From the NCBI RefSeq assembly GCF_002906165.1, contig NZ_PPCN01000001.1:248001-312000 (forward strand): a stretch of DNA of 64,000 bases. The letters are read 5' to 3'. The translations under genes were made by a program, and so were the position numbers. This DNA is from Roseibium marinum (GTDB lineage Bacteria > Pseudomonadota > Alphaproteobacteria > Rhizobiales > Stappiaceae). Positions 16,733-26,176 of the stretch are shown one piece after another. The notes under the pieces were generated by a model. That model was not told the DNA's origin and did no database searches. It saw only the letters and a list, made by a program, of their open reading frames with translations. Position 1 is the stretch's first letter. Each line of letters begins with the position of its first letter.

Positions 16733-18070
16733 TCAATGGCCTTTCTGAACAGCCCAAAGCTCCAGACCAAGACCTGGATAGTCACCGCTCAGATGCAGGG
16801 CGAAGGCGGCGGAGTTCTGCATTTGCGGCCAGAGGTCGTTCTCGATGTCGAGCGCGAAATAAACGGCGTTCTGGACATAGGGAATTTGCCTGGGCGCCAC
16901 GGACAGGGGGGCGATGGGGACCCCCGGAAGCTGCAGGTTCACGAGTTCGCGGATTTTCTCCACCGGACCGATCTTGATCTGGATCGGCATCTGCGTCCGC
17001 AGGACCTCCAGGCTGACATTGGCATGGGCGATCAGGACGAAACTGCGGTGCTCCGAATAGATCATCTTGTTCGTCGTTTCGCCGAGCCACACCCCGTAGT
17101 CGCGTTTGGAAAGCGGAATGCTGACGGCGTTCTGTTCGATCACGAAGCTCAGGAGACCTTCCAGAACGCTCACCAGCTTCTGGAACGTCAGGCGCAGATC
17201 CAGATGGTCGTAGGCCGGCAGCTCCGGCGGTCGCCGGTTGTCCGCGCCAAAGGCGGCAAACGCCCCGATCAGACTGATGAATTCCCGGTAGACCAGCTCC
17301 GGCGTGTGCCGGCCGGAAGCGGAAAGATGTCCGAACAGGACCTCGTAGTGGTTGGTGACGCTCAGGGCCATCAGGTCGACGATCCCGGATCTGGTGCTTT
17401 CGCCCTGACCGGAGGTATTGGAGGCGAGCATTTCCCCGCGTTTGCGCAGCAGGCTGCGGACCTGCTCGATCTGCTGGATCAGGCGGAGGCTGGCCCGCGC
17501 GGTCAGCACCGGCGGGATGAAACTGTCCGAGAGCCTGATTTCGCCCTGGGTCGAAACGGTCTCGATTTCCGCGATCGGCAGATGGGCGGTTTCATCGAGG
17601 CCTTCGCCTTCCAGGACGATCCGGGCGGTGAGCGTGCCGACAGCGATCGCGGCCTGGGGCTTGTCCGCCTCGTTGGTGTTTCGCACCTCACTGGTCCGGC
17701 GCGCATAGCGGCGTGTGTCCTGGACGGTGTCTCCCAGTTCGACCTGCCCGGCGGACCTGAGCGGCAGGGCGAGAAAGACCTTCTTGCCCTGGTCGTCGAC
17801 GGTGATCTGCCGCGCGCTTGAAATCACGCCGTTTTTTTCCGTCGAAAAGACGGCCCCGTCCGGAAACACCGCTTCGGCGGAGTTGATCCGCAACTGGCCA
17901 ATCTCCAGCGCGTCCGCGCCGATTTCGAGACTGCGCAGACCCCAGGCATAGGGTTCAAGATCCTGCACCCGCTGTTCGAGGGTGGACTCAAGCCAGCGGT
18001 CATGTTGTTGCAGGTGTTGCGGCCGGAGAAACATTCCCTCAAGCCAAAGAGGTTTCAGGCTTTCATTCAA
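16733..18070 (-). CDS. tssK: T6SS baseplate protein TssK
   Basis: The 445-residue TssK links the baseplate to the membrane complex. The N-terminus has the family signature (PLWLEGMFLRPQHLQQHDRW), with the middle and C-terminal regions of usual length. The tssL and tssM genes follow within a few bases. No unusual features. Confidence 0.96.
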   Translation of the reverse strand: MNESLKPLWLEGMFLRPQHLQQHDRWLESTLEQRVQDLEPYAWGLRSLEIGADALEIGQLRINSAEAVFPDGAVFSTEKNGVISSARQITVDDQGKKVFLALPLRSAGQVELGDTVQDTRRYARRTSEVRNTNEADKPQAAIAVGTLTARIVLEGEGLDETAHLPIAEIETVSTQGEIRLSDSFIPPVLTARASLRLIQQIEQVRSLLRKRGEMLASNTSGQGESTRSGIVDLMALSVTNHYEVLFGHLSASGRHTPELVYREFISLIGAFAAFGADNRRPPELPAYDHLDLRLTFQKLVSVLEGLLSFVIEQNAVSIPLSKRDYGVWLGETTNKMIYSEHRSFVLIAHANVSLEVLRTQMPIQIKIGPVEKIRELVNLQLPGVPIAPLSVAPRQIPYVQNAVYFALDIENDLWPQMQNSAAFALHLSGDYPGLGLELWAVQKGH

Positions 18071-18199
18071 GGCCCATCTCCGCTGGTTTTTCTATTGCCT
18101 CAGGCTCCCAACACATTTGCGGGCATCCGCTGTGAAACCGCCGTTCGCCGGCAATTTGTTTCCAGAACACGTCTCAAAGATCATGGAAAACCGGCCGGA

Positions 18200-18691
18200 T
18201 CAGAAAACCCCAAGCCGGCGGTTTCTCAGTTTCTGTATTCGTACGGCAAGACTTGTCAGATAAATGACAAACTCGTTTTTCTTTTCTTGTTTCAACTCGA
18301 TGGAGTCGCGCCACTGGGCGGAATTGATGTCACGGAAACTTGCCACGACCCCGATGTGGGTGGCTTCGGAAGAGACATCCCGGTTGTAGTCCTTGGTAGC
18401 GCCGGGCGTCAGTTCGAATTCCTGAACGCCGATCAGGTCTCCGCCGAGAACCTTGTTGTCGTCATCGGCCAGTTCGAAATAATCCGCGTTCTGAAAAGCG
18501 GTGATTTCCTTGAGCTGGTAAACGCGCACCACAACCGGCGCCGGGTCGCCGTTCTCGTTCGGATTGGTGAATTCGTCGGCCTGGAGCTGCAGCTTGATCG
18601 GCGTCGGCGGGGGGACTCTTGAGCAGGCCGTCAACGCGGCAAGCAGGCTCACGCCCGAAACCTCAAGGAAATTCCGCCGGTTCATTGTCAT
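18200..18691 (-). CDS. tssJ: T6SS outer-membrane lipoprotein TssJ with Tat-like signal
   Basis: The 163-residue lipoprotein anchors the membrane complex in the outer membrane. The signal begins MTMNRRNFLEVSG and ends at the lipobox LTAC near residue 23. The NRRNFLE stretch fits the twin-arginine consensus, which is unusual for a TssJ. The mature part has the small beta-sandwich features (PIKLQLQADEF; VVVRVYQLK). The ATG at 18691 overlaps the tagH stop by ATGA, with a GGGAGA site about 11 bases upstream. A 129-bp gap with no gene follows before tssK. Confidence 0.9.
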   Translation of the reverse strand: MTMNRRNFLEVSGVSLLAALTACSRVPPPTPIKLQLQADEFTNPNENGDPAPVVVRVYQLKEITAFQNADYFELADDDNKVLGGDLIGVQEFELTPGATKDYNRDVSSEATHIGVVASFRDINSAQWRDSIELKQEKKNEFVIYLTSLAVRIQKLRNRRLGVF

Positions 18692-20550
18692 TTCTTTCTG
18701 TTCTCCCAAAATGTCTTTGACTGCTGGCGGACCTGTTCCTCCTCGATCTGGACAAAGGCTTCGGCAATCGTCTGCCGGATGACCGCGTCGAAATCGGCCC
18801 GCAGGCGGTCGTGCTTTTCTTTCGCCGCGTCCCATTTGCCGCGCCGTGACCCGAGACCCTTGAGACGCAGACCGCCGTCATCCTCCTCGCCCGCCAGCGT
18901 TTCGGGAGACAGGCTCTCGAACAGCAGCCGCATGGCGCGTTGTGTCGCCGCGACGGTGAGCATGGTGTGGGACTGCAGATCCTTGAACGCTTCGCGGGCG
19001 GCTTCCGCCGGAGCCAGGAAGCCGCCCTGTCGCGCGAACAGCATCTCGTCAAGGGCGAGTTCGCCAACGTTGAAATGCTTGAAGGGATTGTTTTCTTCCG
19101 GCTGTATTCGCGTCTCGTACATCCGGAATTCCGTTTTCAGCGATTTGCGCGCGTTCAGGAGCGCAATCAGCCCGTTGGCCAGTTCCTGAACCATTTCCCC
19201 GGCCGCGCGGGCGATTTCAGCCTGTTCGTCTTTGTCAATGGCCGCATCGGAAAATCCGAGGCCGGCCAGCAGGGCCTGAAAGACCGCGGGATCCGATACC
19301 GTGCCGGATGAAGCCGCCGGGCCCGGAATAGCCTGATTTCTTGCAGGCATCGCGGACCGCGGTATCGGGCTTGCCATCGCGGGATTTGGCGGAACGGAAT
19401 TTACCGGCCCGGCGGGCAGGTCTTGTGATCTGGCTTTTTGCGCAAGTTCCACCTCCCGCTGCTCGCGGCGTTTGCGGAGCGCATCCACAGGATTGAGCGG
19501 TGGTTCGGCGCTCTCTTCGTCCGGGTGCGGCGCTGACGGGCTGCGTACGGGCTGCGGCAGCGGAGGAACGGCGGATGCCGAGGCGGCGGATTTCAAGCCG
19601 GGATCGATATTTCCGAGAATACGGGCCGGTTGACCTTGCCGGCTTGCACCGCCCGTCGGTCCGGCCGGAAAGCCTGAATACGGGCTTGCGGCGGGCACCG
19701 GCGGGTCTCCAAGATCCGCCAGATTCGGTAAAACCGGGGCGGAGGGCGTGGGTGGTGCCGGTGTTCGGGCACCGGTCAGCGCGGACAGGAAATCCTCCGG
19801 GATAAAGTCGGATGGCGTTTGCGCCGCGGCCGGCGTTTCCACCCTCACAGTTGGCTGCGGAGCGGGAATGGGCGGCAGGGCCGACACGGGCAAGCCGCCC
19901 GGTATGACGGGGTCCGGCGCGATCGGCGCAGACAGCTGCGGCACGGCAGGAAGCTCCGGGCCGGAGTGCCCGGCGGGTTGGAAGCGGGTCATGTCATGCG
20001 CGTGCGGGGGGGAAACCGGCGCGGCATAGGCAACCGGCTCGGGAATGCCAGCCTGGGGAACCTGTACCGAGGCTACCGGCCTCAGGGTTTCCGCCTGGCC
20101 GCCGCCAAGATGATCGAGCGGATCAAGAGAGGCGCTCTGCGCATGACTTGCCCCGGATGTATCGATCCGCAGGGGAACGGCGGCGGCCGTGGTCTGCTTC
20201 GCCGGCATGGTGGTGAAGGGACTGGTCTGTGCCGCGGCGCCCGCGCGAATGCTTTCCACCCCGATCTGATAGGGGCCGGCGCGCAGCTTCATGCCCGGGG
20301 AAAGACTGACAGCCCTGCCCCGTCCGACCGGCGCCGGCTGGCCCTCCAGAAAGGTGCCGTTGGTGCTTTCATCCACCAGAACGAACGTATCGTTCTGGTA
20401 AAGGATCCGGGCATGGATCGAAGACAGGTGCCGGTCCGGGTCCGGCAGCACCCAGTCGCATTTCCGCGACCGGCCAAAAGCGCCGCCATTCGGCCCGAAT
20501 TGATGGCGGGACCCGATCGGTTCGCAAATCAGTGTCAGGGAAGCGCTCAT
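18688..20550 (-). CDS. tagH: FHA-domain T6SS protein TagH (ImpI/VasC-like)
   Basis: The 620-residue protein has an N-terminal forkhead-associated domain, with the phosphothreonine-binding pattern FGRSRKCDWVLPDPD, SSIHARI and STNGTFLEG. A long proline/alanine-rich linker (about 100-400) follows, then the conserved C-terminal T6SS-FHA domain ending QSKTFWENRKK. FHA domains read phosphothreonines, so it is the likely target of the kinase/phosphatase pair in the same cluster. It overlaps tssG and tssJ by 4 bp each. Confidence 0.9.
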   Translation of the reverse strand: MSASLTLICEPIGSRHQFGPNGGAFGRSRKCDWVLPDPDRHLSSIHARILYQNDTFVLVDESTNGTFLEGQPAPVGRGRAVSLSPGMKLRAGPYQIGVESIRAGAAAQTSPFTTMPAKQTTAAAVPLRIDTSGASHAQSASLDPLDHLGGGQAETLRPVASVQVPQAGIPEPVAYAAPVSPPHAHDMTRFQPAGHSGPELPAVPQLSAPIAPDPVIPGGLPVSALPPIPAPQPTVRVETPAAAQTPSDFIPEDFLSALTGARTPAPPTPSAPVLPNLADLGDPPVPAASPYSGFPAGPTGGASRQGQPARILGNIDPGLKSAASASAVPPLPQPVRSPSAPHPDEESAEPPLNPVDALRKRREQREVELAQKARSQDLPAGPVNSVPPNPAMASPIPRSAMPARNQAIPGPAASSGTVSDPAVFQALLAGLGFSDAAIDKDEQAEIARAAGEMVQELANGLIALLNARKSLKTEFRMYETRIQPEENNPFKHFNVGELALDEMLFARQGGFLAPAEAAREAFKDLQSHTMLTVAATQRAMRLLFESLSPETLAGEEDDGGLRLKGLGSRRGKWDAAKEKHDRLRADFDAVIRQTIAEAFVQIEEEQVRQQSKTFWENRKK

Positions 20551-21671
20551 GACGATGCCAGGCTCCTTTCCGCGGCTGCGCGGGCAGGGAAGGGCATGAT
20601 CGGATGATCGCCGGCGATGTCCGGAACAGGCGGGATCTCAGGACTGTCCGGGTAGGTTCCACCGGTGCGCACCGGTGCGAGGTGAACCTTGTTCTCCAGA
20701 GGGCCGCCCTCGCCATCAGACAGCCAGAGATTGTTGCCGAGCCGCGCAGCGCCGAGCTGCCCCGCCTCCATTCCCTCGGTTTCATAAAAAAACTCAAGAT
20801 CCCAGTCGATGGGATCGCGGACCACCATGGTCAGGAGATCGGTCAGCACCGCATGTTGTTCGCCGCCGGGAAGAAAGTCCTTCAGCACCTCGTATGGCGC
20901 CGGTCCCAGCCTGAGCCGGAACTTGCCGAGATCGTCTTCGACCTGCTCTCCCAGAACCATGTCCGCCCCCAGCAGCGAATTGCCGAGACCGAGCGACATG
21001 CGAGATTGAGGCGGGACATCGACGATCCGGGGCACGAATTCGATGATTTCGGAGGGGATGCCGAAAAAACTCGTCAGCATCGACGCGATTGCATCCGGTG
21101 AATTGGCGTAATGGGACATCAGCCCCACATGGGGCAGGATGGCCGCGCGCGAGATATCGCCGAGCTTTTCCCGCTCATCGACCGGAAATCCGCAAAGCGC
21201 CAGCAGGCATTGCGAGGTGGTATCCAGCCCATGACCTTCATAGCGCATGAAATGCCTGGACTTGCGCCAGATGTCATTGAGCAGCGTGATGAAGCGGTGA
21301 TTGAACAGATCGAGCAGGTCCTCCACCGCGGAAGGGGTCTCGTCCTGTTCGATGATCCGCTCCGTGACATAGGGCGGGAGTGGGGAGGAGGGGCCGTAGA
21401 GCCCGAAAAAATTGACCCTGACATCGTAGCGGCCGGACTGCCCGTCATAGGCAAGGGCGGACACGTCGCTCGGGCCGAAGCTGAGCGAACGGCTTGCCCG
21501 GAACCGCATGACTTCCCGCTCCGGATCGAAGCCCGGACCCATCTTGTGGATCTGCGGATGCTGCAAGCCGATCAGGTAGAGAGCCTGATAGAACTGTGTG
21601 CGCTCGAGCGTCTCCGCCAGCGCCATGTCGGCCGGTTTCGCGACCGCTTCGGGGGAAGAGAGAACGGTCAT
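20547..21671 (-). CDS. tssG: T6SS baseplate protein TssG
   Basis: The 374-residue TssG has the N-terminal FYQALYLIG helix, the MRFRASRSLSFGPSDV strand and the FGLYGPSSPLPPYVTE motif typical of the ImpH/VasB family. It forms the baseplate wedge with TssF and TssE. Four-base overlaps with tssF and tagH imply coupled translation. Confidence 0.95.
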   Translation of the reverse strand: MTVLSSPEAVAKPADMALAETLERTQFYQALYLIGLQHPQIHKMGPGFDPEREVMRFRASRSLSFGPSDVSALAYDGQSGRYDVRVNFFGLYGPSSPLPPYVTERIIEQDETPSAVEDLLDLFNHRFITLLNDIWRKSRHFMRYEGHGLDTTSQCLLALCGFPVDEREKLGDISRAAILPHVGLMSHYANSPDAIASMLTSFFGIPSEIIEFVPRIVDVPPQSRMSLGLGNSLLGADMVLGEQVEDDLGKFRLRLGPAPYEVLKDFLPGGEQHAVLTDLLTMVVRDPIDWDLEFFYETEGMEAGQLGAARLGNNLWLSDGEGGPLENKVHLAPVRTGGTYPDSPEIPPVPDIAGDHPIMPFPARAAAERSLASS

Positions 21672-23416
21672 ACCAGCGCGGCCTCTCCGGACGAGGGTGA
21701 CCAGCGGTGAATGACATTCGCATCCGTCCCGACGACGGTCAGTTGATGCAGGCTGTTGATGCTTGCATAGGATTTCAGGAACCGGTTGAGGACGGTGCCG
21801 AAGAGAAAGAGTTCGGACTCGCCGCCCATGGCTGTTTCGGAAAGCGACAGGATGATTTCGTAGGCGCGTGTCGGACGCCCCTGGCGGAAGATATCGACGG
21901 ACCTGCGCTCGAATTTGTGAAAATTCTGCAGCAGCAATTCCCGCTGAAGGGCTGCCTGCTTGTCGACATAGGCCCGGAAATCATAGGCTCCGACCACGGT
22001 TTTCAAGGCTTCCACATCGATCAGCGACGCGTAATTGCGGGACAGATTGGCAATCAGCGTCCACAGAACCTGATTGTCCAGAGGCGGCGGCACCTCCGTC
22101 TGGATCGGCGTGATGTTGCGGAATTCCAGTTTCGCGGGCGTGGAGGACGTCGGCTGATTGACCGTCCCCAGGCCGAACCGTGCCGCGTGTTCGCCGTTGG
22201 AGCACAGCAGCTTGAGGGAAACGGTCTCCGTGGGCGGCAGGCCGTTTTCATTCAGGCGCGTGACGAACGAAATATAGTGGTCGACACCGTTTCCAAGCAC
22301 CGACGGCCGGATGCCCGTGCGGTAGTAGAGTGTCTGTTCATCCCGGCTGACGCCGTCATGGGTGAAGCTCTCGAAAGCCTGGTAGTCGACTTTCCTGCTG
22401 CTGCCCTGAACCCATCCGGTGACGTCCGTAACCTCGTGGACGCTGAAAAGGGAACGGCTGCCTGACGCCCGGACCGGATATTCCGTGCGGTCGTGAGCGA
22501 CATGCAGCGCCTGTCCCTCCGCTTCGAACAGATTGATCGCCGGCACGGTGTTCAGCGAAAAGGCGTCCCTGGTGATGCGGTCCTGATTGTTGAACCGTTG
22601 CGAAAAATTGAAAACGAGCTGGAACTCGTCGACAGTCTGGCCGGCAAAAGCCTCCAGGCCGTGCAGGCGCACATACATGAATTTGTCCGGGCAGGCGAAA
22701 TACTCCTGCATGATGCGGAAGCCGTCGAAGGCCCCGTCCGGATAGGGCAGTGTGGACTGGGACCGCTCGAATCCGACCGGTTCCACGCGGATCCCGGTTC
22801 TGAGGGCACCGCCGCTGTGCGGAACGAATTCCACCGAGCTGAGCCGCTCCATGAGCTGAAGGTAGAGCTGGCGCGACAGGTTGACATCGTCGCTGGCGCC
22901 GAGGAACACCTGCAGCGGCGCTTCGCCCAGGACCTGCAGGCCCTTGCCGGCCAGTTTGCGGAAGCCGAGCGTGAGCCTGGCGCTGTCCCTGCGGTTCTCC
23001 AGATCCGACGACGTCAGCTCTAGCGGCAGAACCTTCAGCTCGCAGCGGGTCTGGAACCGGACGGCGCTGCCTTCCAGCGGTCTCGTCTGAACGAAGGTTC
23101 CCCTGGGTACCCTTGTCGACAGGTCGGAGGTTTCCGCGGCCTGTTTGAATTCAATATTGGTGATCGGCGGAACAGGTCTGAGGTAATGCGGCCAGACGAG
23201 CTTCAGGAGGTTCAGCGCAACTTCCGGCATTTCCGCGTCGAGACGCTGGCGCAGCCGGCCGACCAGAAAGGCGAATCCTTCCATCAGCCGCTCGACGTCC
23301 GGGTCCAGGGGATCGTTGGCGAGAAATTTCGACAGCCGTGGATTGGCCTTGGCGAAAACCCGGCCCATCTCTTTCAGGTAGTTCAGCTCGTCGCGATAAT
23401 AGGAATTGACCGCCAT
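21668..23416 (-). CDS. tssF: T6SS baseplate protein TssF
   Basis: The 582-residue TssF starts MAVNSYYRDELNYLKEMGR, then FAKANPRLSKFL and DPDVERLMEGFAFLVGRL, the usual family N-terminus. The C-terminal QGRPTRAYEIILSLSE and LNRFLKSYASINSLHQL are also typical. It is the main baseplate wedge protein and lies in order with tssG and tssE. Confidence 0.96.
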   Translation of the reverse strand: MAVNSYYRDELNYLKEMGRVFAKANPRLSKFLANDPLDPDVERLMEGFAFLVGRLRQRLDAEMPEVALNLLKLVWPHYLRPVPPITNIEFKQAAETSDLSTRVPRGTFVQTRPLEGSAVRFQTRCELKVLPLELTSSDLENRRDSARLTLGFRKLAGKGLQVLGEAPLQVFLGASDDVNLSRQLYLQLMERLSSVEFVPHSGGALRTGIRVEPVGFERSQSTLPYPDGAFDGFRIMQEYFACPDKFMYVRLHGLEAFAGQTVDEFQLVFNFSQRFNNQDRITRDAFSLNTVPAINLFEAEGQALHVAHDRTEYPVRASGSRSLFSVHEVTDVTGWVQGSSRKVDYQAFESFTHDGVSRDEQTLYYRTGIRPSVLGNGVDHYISFVTRLNENGLPPTETVSLKLLCSNGEHAARFGLGTVNQPTSSTPAKLEFRNITPIQTEVPPPLDNQVLWTLIANLSRNYASLIDVEALKTVVGAYDFRAYVDKQAALQRELLLQNFHKFERRSVDIFRQGRPTRAYEIILSLSETAMGGESELFLFGTVLNRFLKSYASINSLHQLTVVGTDANVIHRWSPSSGEAALV

Positions 23417-23440
23417 GATCGAAGATTGCCCCTGGTGCCC

Positions 23441-23854
23441 TTAAGCGGTCACCCGTATTTGTCCGCTGTTGTCCAGAATGGAATCGAACCGGATCCGCTT
23501 TGAACTTCCGCCGAGATCCAGTTCGGCTTCCACGTTGAAAAGGAAGTCGAGCGGCTTGTCGGCGTCCTCGACCGCCCGGACGACCGGATTGCGCAACCGC
23601 GGTTCGAAGCTGCGGATCTGGCGCTCGATGTCCCGGCAGATTTCCGAAGCGGTGTCCTTGTGCGACGTGGAGACCGAATTGAAGTCGCTCAGACCGTAGT
23701 CCGGACAGGTTTCGCAGCAGCCCGCGGAGCTGTTCAGCAGGATCCGCAGATCTTCCAGAACACTTTCCAGAACAGCGGCTTCGAATTCGTCGGCATTCCG
23801 GTAGTGCAAGCCCGTGACGTCATTTTCCAGCCGTTGAAACAAACTCACAGCCAT
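23441..23854 (-). CDS. tssE: T6SS baseplate protein TssE (gp25-like)
   Basis: The 137-residue gp25-like wedge component has the conserved SVLEDLRILLNSSAG stretch, the YGLSDF motif and the C-terminal RQIRSFEPRLRNPVV strand. The ATG at 23854 (MAVSLFQRL) fits the family N-terminus and has a GGAAGAGAG site 9 bases away. Longer in-frame starts would run into the hairpin before tssC. It sits between tssC and tssF. Confidence 0.92.
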   Translation of the reverse strand: MAVSLFQRLENDVTGLHYRNADEFEAAVLESVLEDLRILLNSSAGCCETCPDYGLSDFNSVSTSHKDTASEICRDIERQIRSFEPRLRNPVVRAVEDADKPLDFLFNVEAELDLGGSSKRIRFDSILDNSGQIRVTA

Positions 23855-23879
23855 TTTGGGAAACTCTCTTCCATGCAGC

Positions 23880-23908
23880 ACAGGTGCCAGCCGCTGGCTG
23901 GCACCTGT
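23880..23908 (-). terminator. Strong stem-loop between tssC and tssE
   Basis: A perfect 13-bp stem with a 3-base loop (arm ACAGGTGCCAGCC) lies 34 bp after the tssC stop. No U-tract follows on the minus strand, so it probably attenuates or protects the mRNA. It would allow more sheath (TssB/TssC) than baseplate (TssE onward) to be made. Confidence 0.6.
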
Positions 23909-23941
23909 CATGGGTGTTGAAGCGGGGAGCAAGGACCGCTA

Positions 23942-25426
23942 TCAGGCCTTGTCCAGCTTGCCTTTCAGCGACAGCGTGAAGTCCGCGCCCATGTATTTGA
24001 AGTGCGGCTGCACGCCCATGGAGACGCTGTACCAGCCCGGTTCCCCCTCGACATCCGACACGGTGATCTGGGCCTTGCGCAGCGGCCGGCGCGAACGCAC
24101 GTCGGCGGACGGGTTGTCCTGATCGGACACATACTGCCGGATCCAGCTGTTCAGTTCCGATTCAAGCTCGCCGCGGTCTTTCCAGCTGCCGATATTCTCC
24201 CGCTGAAGCACCTTGATGTAATGCGCCAGGCGGTTGATGATCATCATGTAGGGAAGCTGCGTGCCGAGCTTGTAGTTGAGCTCCGCATCCTTGCCTTCCG
24301 GCGAATTGCCGAAGAATTTCGGCTTCTGCACGGAGTTGGCGGAGAAGAAGGCGGCATTGTCGCTGCCCTTGCGCATGGTCAGCGAAATGAAGCCCTGTTC
24401 GGCGAGCTCGTATTCCTTGCGGTCGGAGACCAGAACTTCCGTCGGGATCTTGGATTGAAGCTGACCCATCGCCTCGAACGAGTGAACCGGCAGGTCTTCC
24501 ACCGCACCACCCGACTGCGGACCGATGATGTTCGGGCACCAGCGGTATTTCGCGAAACTGTCCGTCAGCTTTGTCGCAAGGGCGAAGGAGGCGTTGCCCC
24601 AAAGATAGTTGTCGCTGTTGCTGGTGGCATCTTCTTCGTAGTTGAACGCTTTGACCGGCGAGGTTTCCGGTCCGTAGGGTGTCCGCAGCATGAAACGCGG
24701 CATCGCCAGGGCGAAGTAACGCGCGTCTTCCGATTCACGGAAGGAGTTCCACTTGGCGTATTTCGGCCCTTCGAAAATGGACTCCATGTCCTTCAGGTTC
24801 GGAATTTCCTCGAAACTGTCGACGCCGAACATGGACGGCGCCGTGCCCGCGATGAACGGGGCATGCGCCATGGAGCCGACGCTGGCGCAATACTGGGCCA
24901 GCTTGATGTCGGGGGCGTTCGGGCCGAAGTCGTAGTTGGTGACGATGGCGCCGACCGGCTGTCCGCCGAACTGGCCGTATTCAGCGGTATAGACGTGTTT
25001 GTAGAGGCCGGACTTGACCACTTCGGGGCTGTCTTCGAAATCCTCCAGAAGCTCGTCCTTCGAGACGCTCATCATCTCGACCTTGATGTTCTGGCGGAAG
25101 TCGGTCCGGTCGATGACGAACTTCAGGCTGCGCCAGGCGGATTCAAGGGTTTTGAAATCGTCATGATGAAGGATCTGGTCGACCTGTGTGGAAAGTTTCT
25201 GGTCGATTTCCGCGATCATCATGTCGATCGCCGCACCGTTGACCTGCGTGTCTCCGGCCGCCGGCTTGAGCAGTTCTGAAATAAACGCGGCCACGCCCTT
25301 GCGGGCGACATCATAGCCGTCATCGGCGGGCGTCAGTTTGGTTTCCTGAAGAATCTGATCCAGTAGGGATGCGTCGAGTTCTTCAGTCTGGCCTGCAGCG
25401 CCCTGCTGTGCGTCAAGGTCTGTCAT
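23942..25426 (-). CDS. tssC: T6SS sheath large subunit TssC
   Basis: The 494-residue TssC has the conserved segments VDQILHHDDFKTLESAWRSL, FGGQPVGAIVTNYDFG, FMLRTPYG and NRLAHYIKVLQRENIGSW. It forms the contractile sheath with TssB, encoded immediately upstream. The full-length sequence with no anomalies shows that the fused sheath-like gene at 7997-9706 is not the only sheath source. Confidence 0.97.
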   Translation of the reverse strand: MTDLDAQQGAAGQTEELDASLLDQILQETKLTPADDGYDVARKGVAAFISELLKPAAGDTQVNGAAIDMMIAEIDQKLSTQVDQILHHDDFKTLESAWRSLKFVIDRTDFRQNIKVEMMSVSKDELLEDFEDSPEVVKSGLYKHVYTAEYGQFGGQPVGAIVTNYDFGPNAPDIKLAQYCASVGSMAHAPFIAGTAPSMFGVDSFEEIPNLKDMESIFEGPKYAKWNSFRESEDARYFALAMPRFMLRTPYGPETSPVKAFNYEEDATSNSDNYLWGNASFALATKLTDSFAKYRWCPNIIGPQSGGAVEDLPVHSFEAMGQLQSKIPTEVLVSDRKEYELAEQGFISLTMRKGSDNAAFFSANSVQKPKFFGNSPEGKDAELNYKLGTQLPYMMIINRLAHYIKVLQRENIGSWKDRGELESELNSWIRQYVSDQDNPSADVRSRRPLRKAQITVSDVEGEPGWYSVSMGVQPHFKYMGADFTLSLKGKLDKA

Positions 25427-25501
25427 GTGTCATCTCGTCAATTGGAAGAAGTCGAATAGGCGTGATCGAAACCGTTCGCGGCTACGCCATGGCTTGCCGG
25501 A

Positions 25502-26023
25502 TCACTCCGACCCGTCTTTGCCGCCGTCCGCCGCATTGGTCAGTTCGGAAAGAAGCTTTTCGCGCGCCGCTTCGTCACCAAGGACGCCCTGGATGGCCTT
25601 GCGGAATGCCGGGACGTTGCCGAGCGGCCCCTTCAGGGCGACGAGAGCTTCGCGCAGTTCGAGAAGCTTGTTGAGCTCAGGGGTCTGGCGGACGATCGAT
25701 TCCGGTGTGAAATCACCCAGATTGTCGAATTTCAGGGAAACGGACAGATTTTCCGGCTCGCCGCCTTCCGGCGTATCGGCGAGCTTGTTTTCCGTGGACA
25801 TGTCCAGGGAAAGGTCATGGCTCTTCATGACTTCGTTGAAGTTGTCCTTGTTGATGTTGATGAGTGTCCGGTCTTCGATCGGAGTGTCGTCAGCCCGCAA
25901 CGTATAGTCGCCGAGCATGACCATTTTCAACGGCAGCTCGACTTCCTCTTTCGCATCACCGGTTGCCGGTTTGTATTTGATGTTCACCCGTTCCTTGGGT
26001 GCTACCGAAGCTTCCTTTGCCAT
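25502..26023 (-). CDS. tssB: T6SS sheath small subunit TssB
   Basis: The 173-residue TssB starts MAKEASVAPKERVNIKYKP after a GGGGGACGTG site. The family segments ELPLKMVMLGDYTLR, RTLININKDNFNEVM and LKFDNLGDFTPESIV are all present. It pairs with TssC to form the sheath. Confidence 0.96.
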   Translation of the reverse strand: MAKEASVAPKERVNIKYKPATGDAKEEVELPLKMVMLGDYTLRADDTPIEDRTLININKDNFNEVMKSHDLSLDMSTENKLADTPEGGEPENLSVSLKFDNLGDFTPESIVRQTPELNKLLELREALVALKGPLGNVPAFRKAIQGVLGDEAAREKLLSELTNAADGGKDGSE

Positions 26024-26176
26024 CACGTCCCCCGTAGTCAAACAGACTTGATTTGGCCGGGATACTGTTTCCCGCGCCCTTGAATTGAAAATTCCAATCA
26101 TTCCTACTGGCTGTATGTGTCAGTTCTATTTAGTCGGCTGAAAATTCTGATCTTTCTTCGCGCAAAACCTTGTCGG

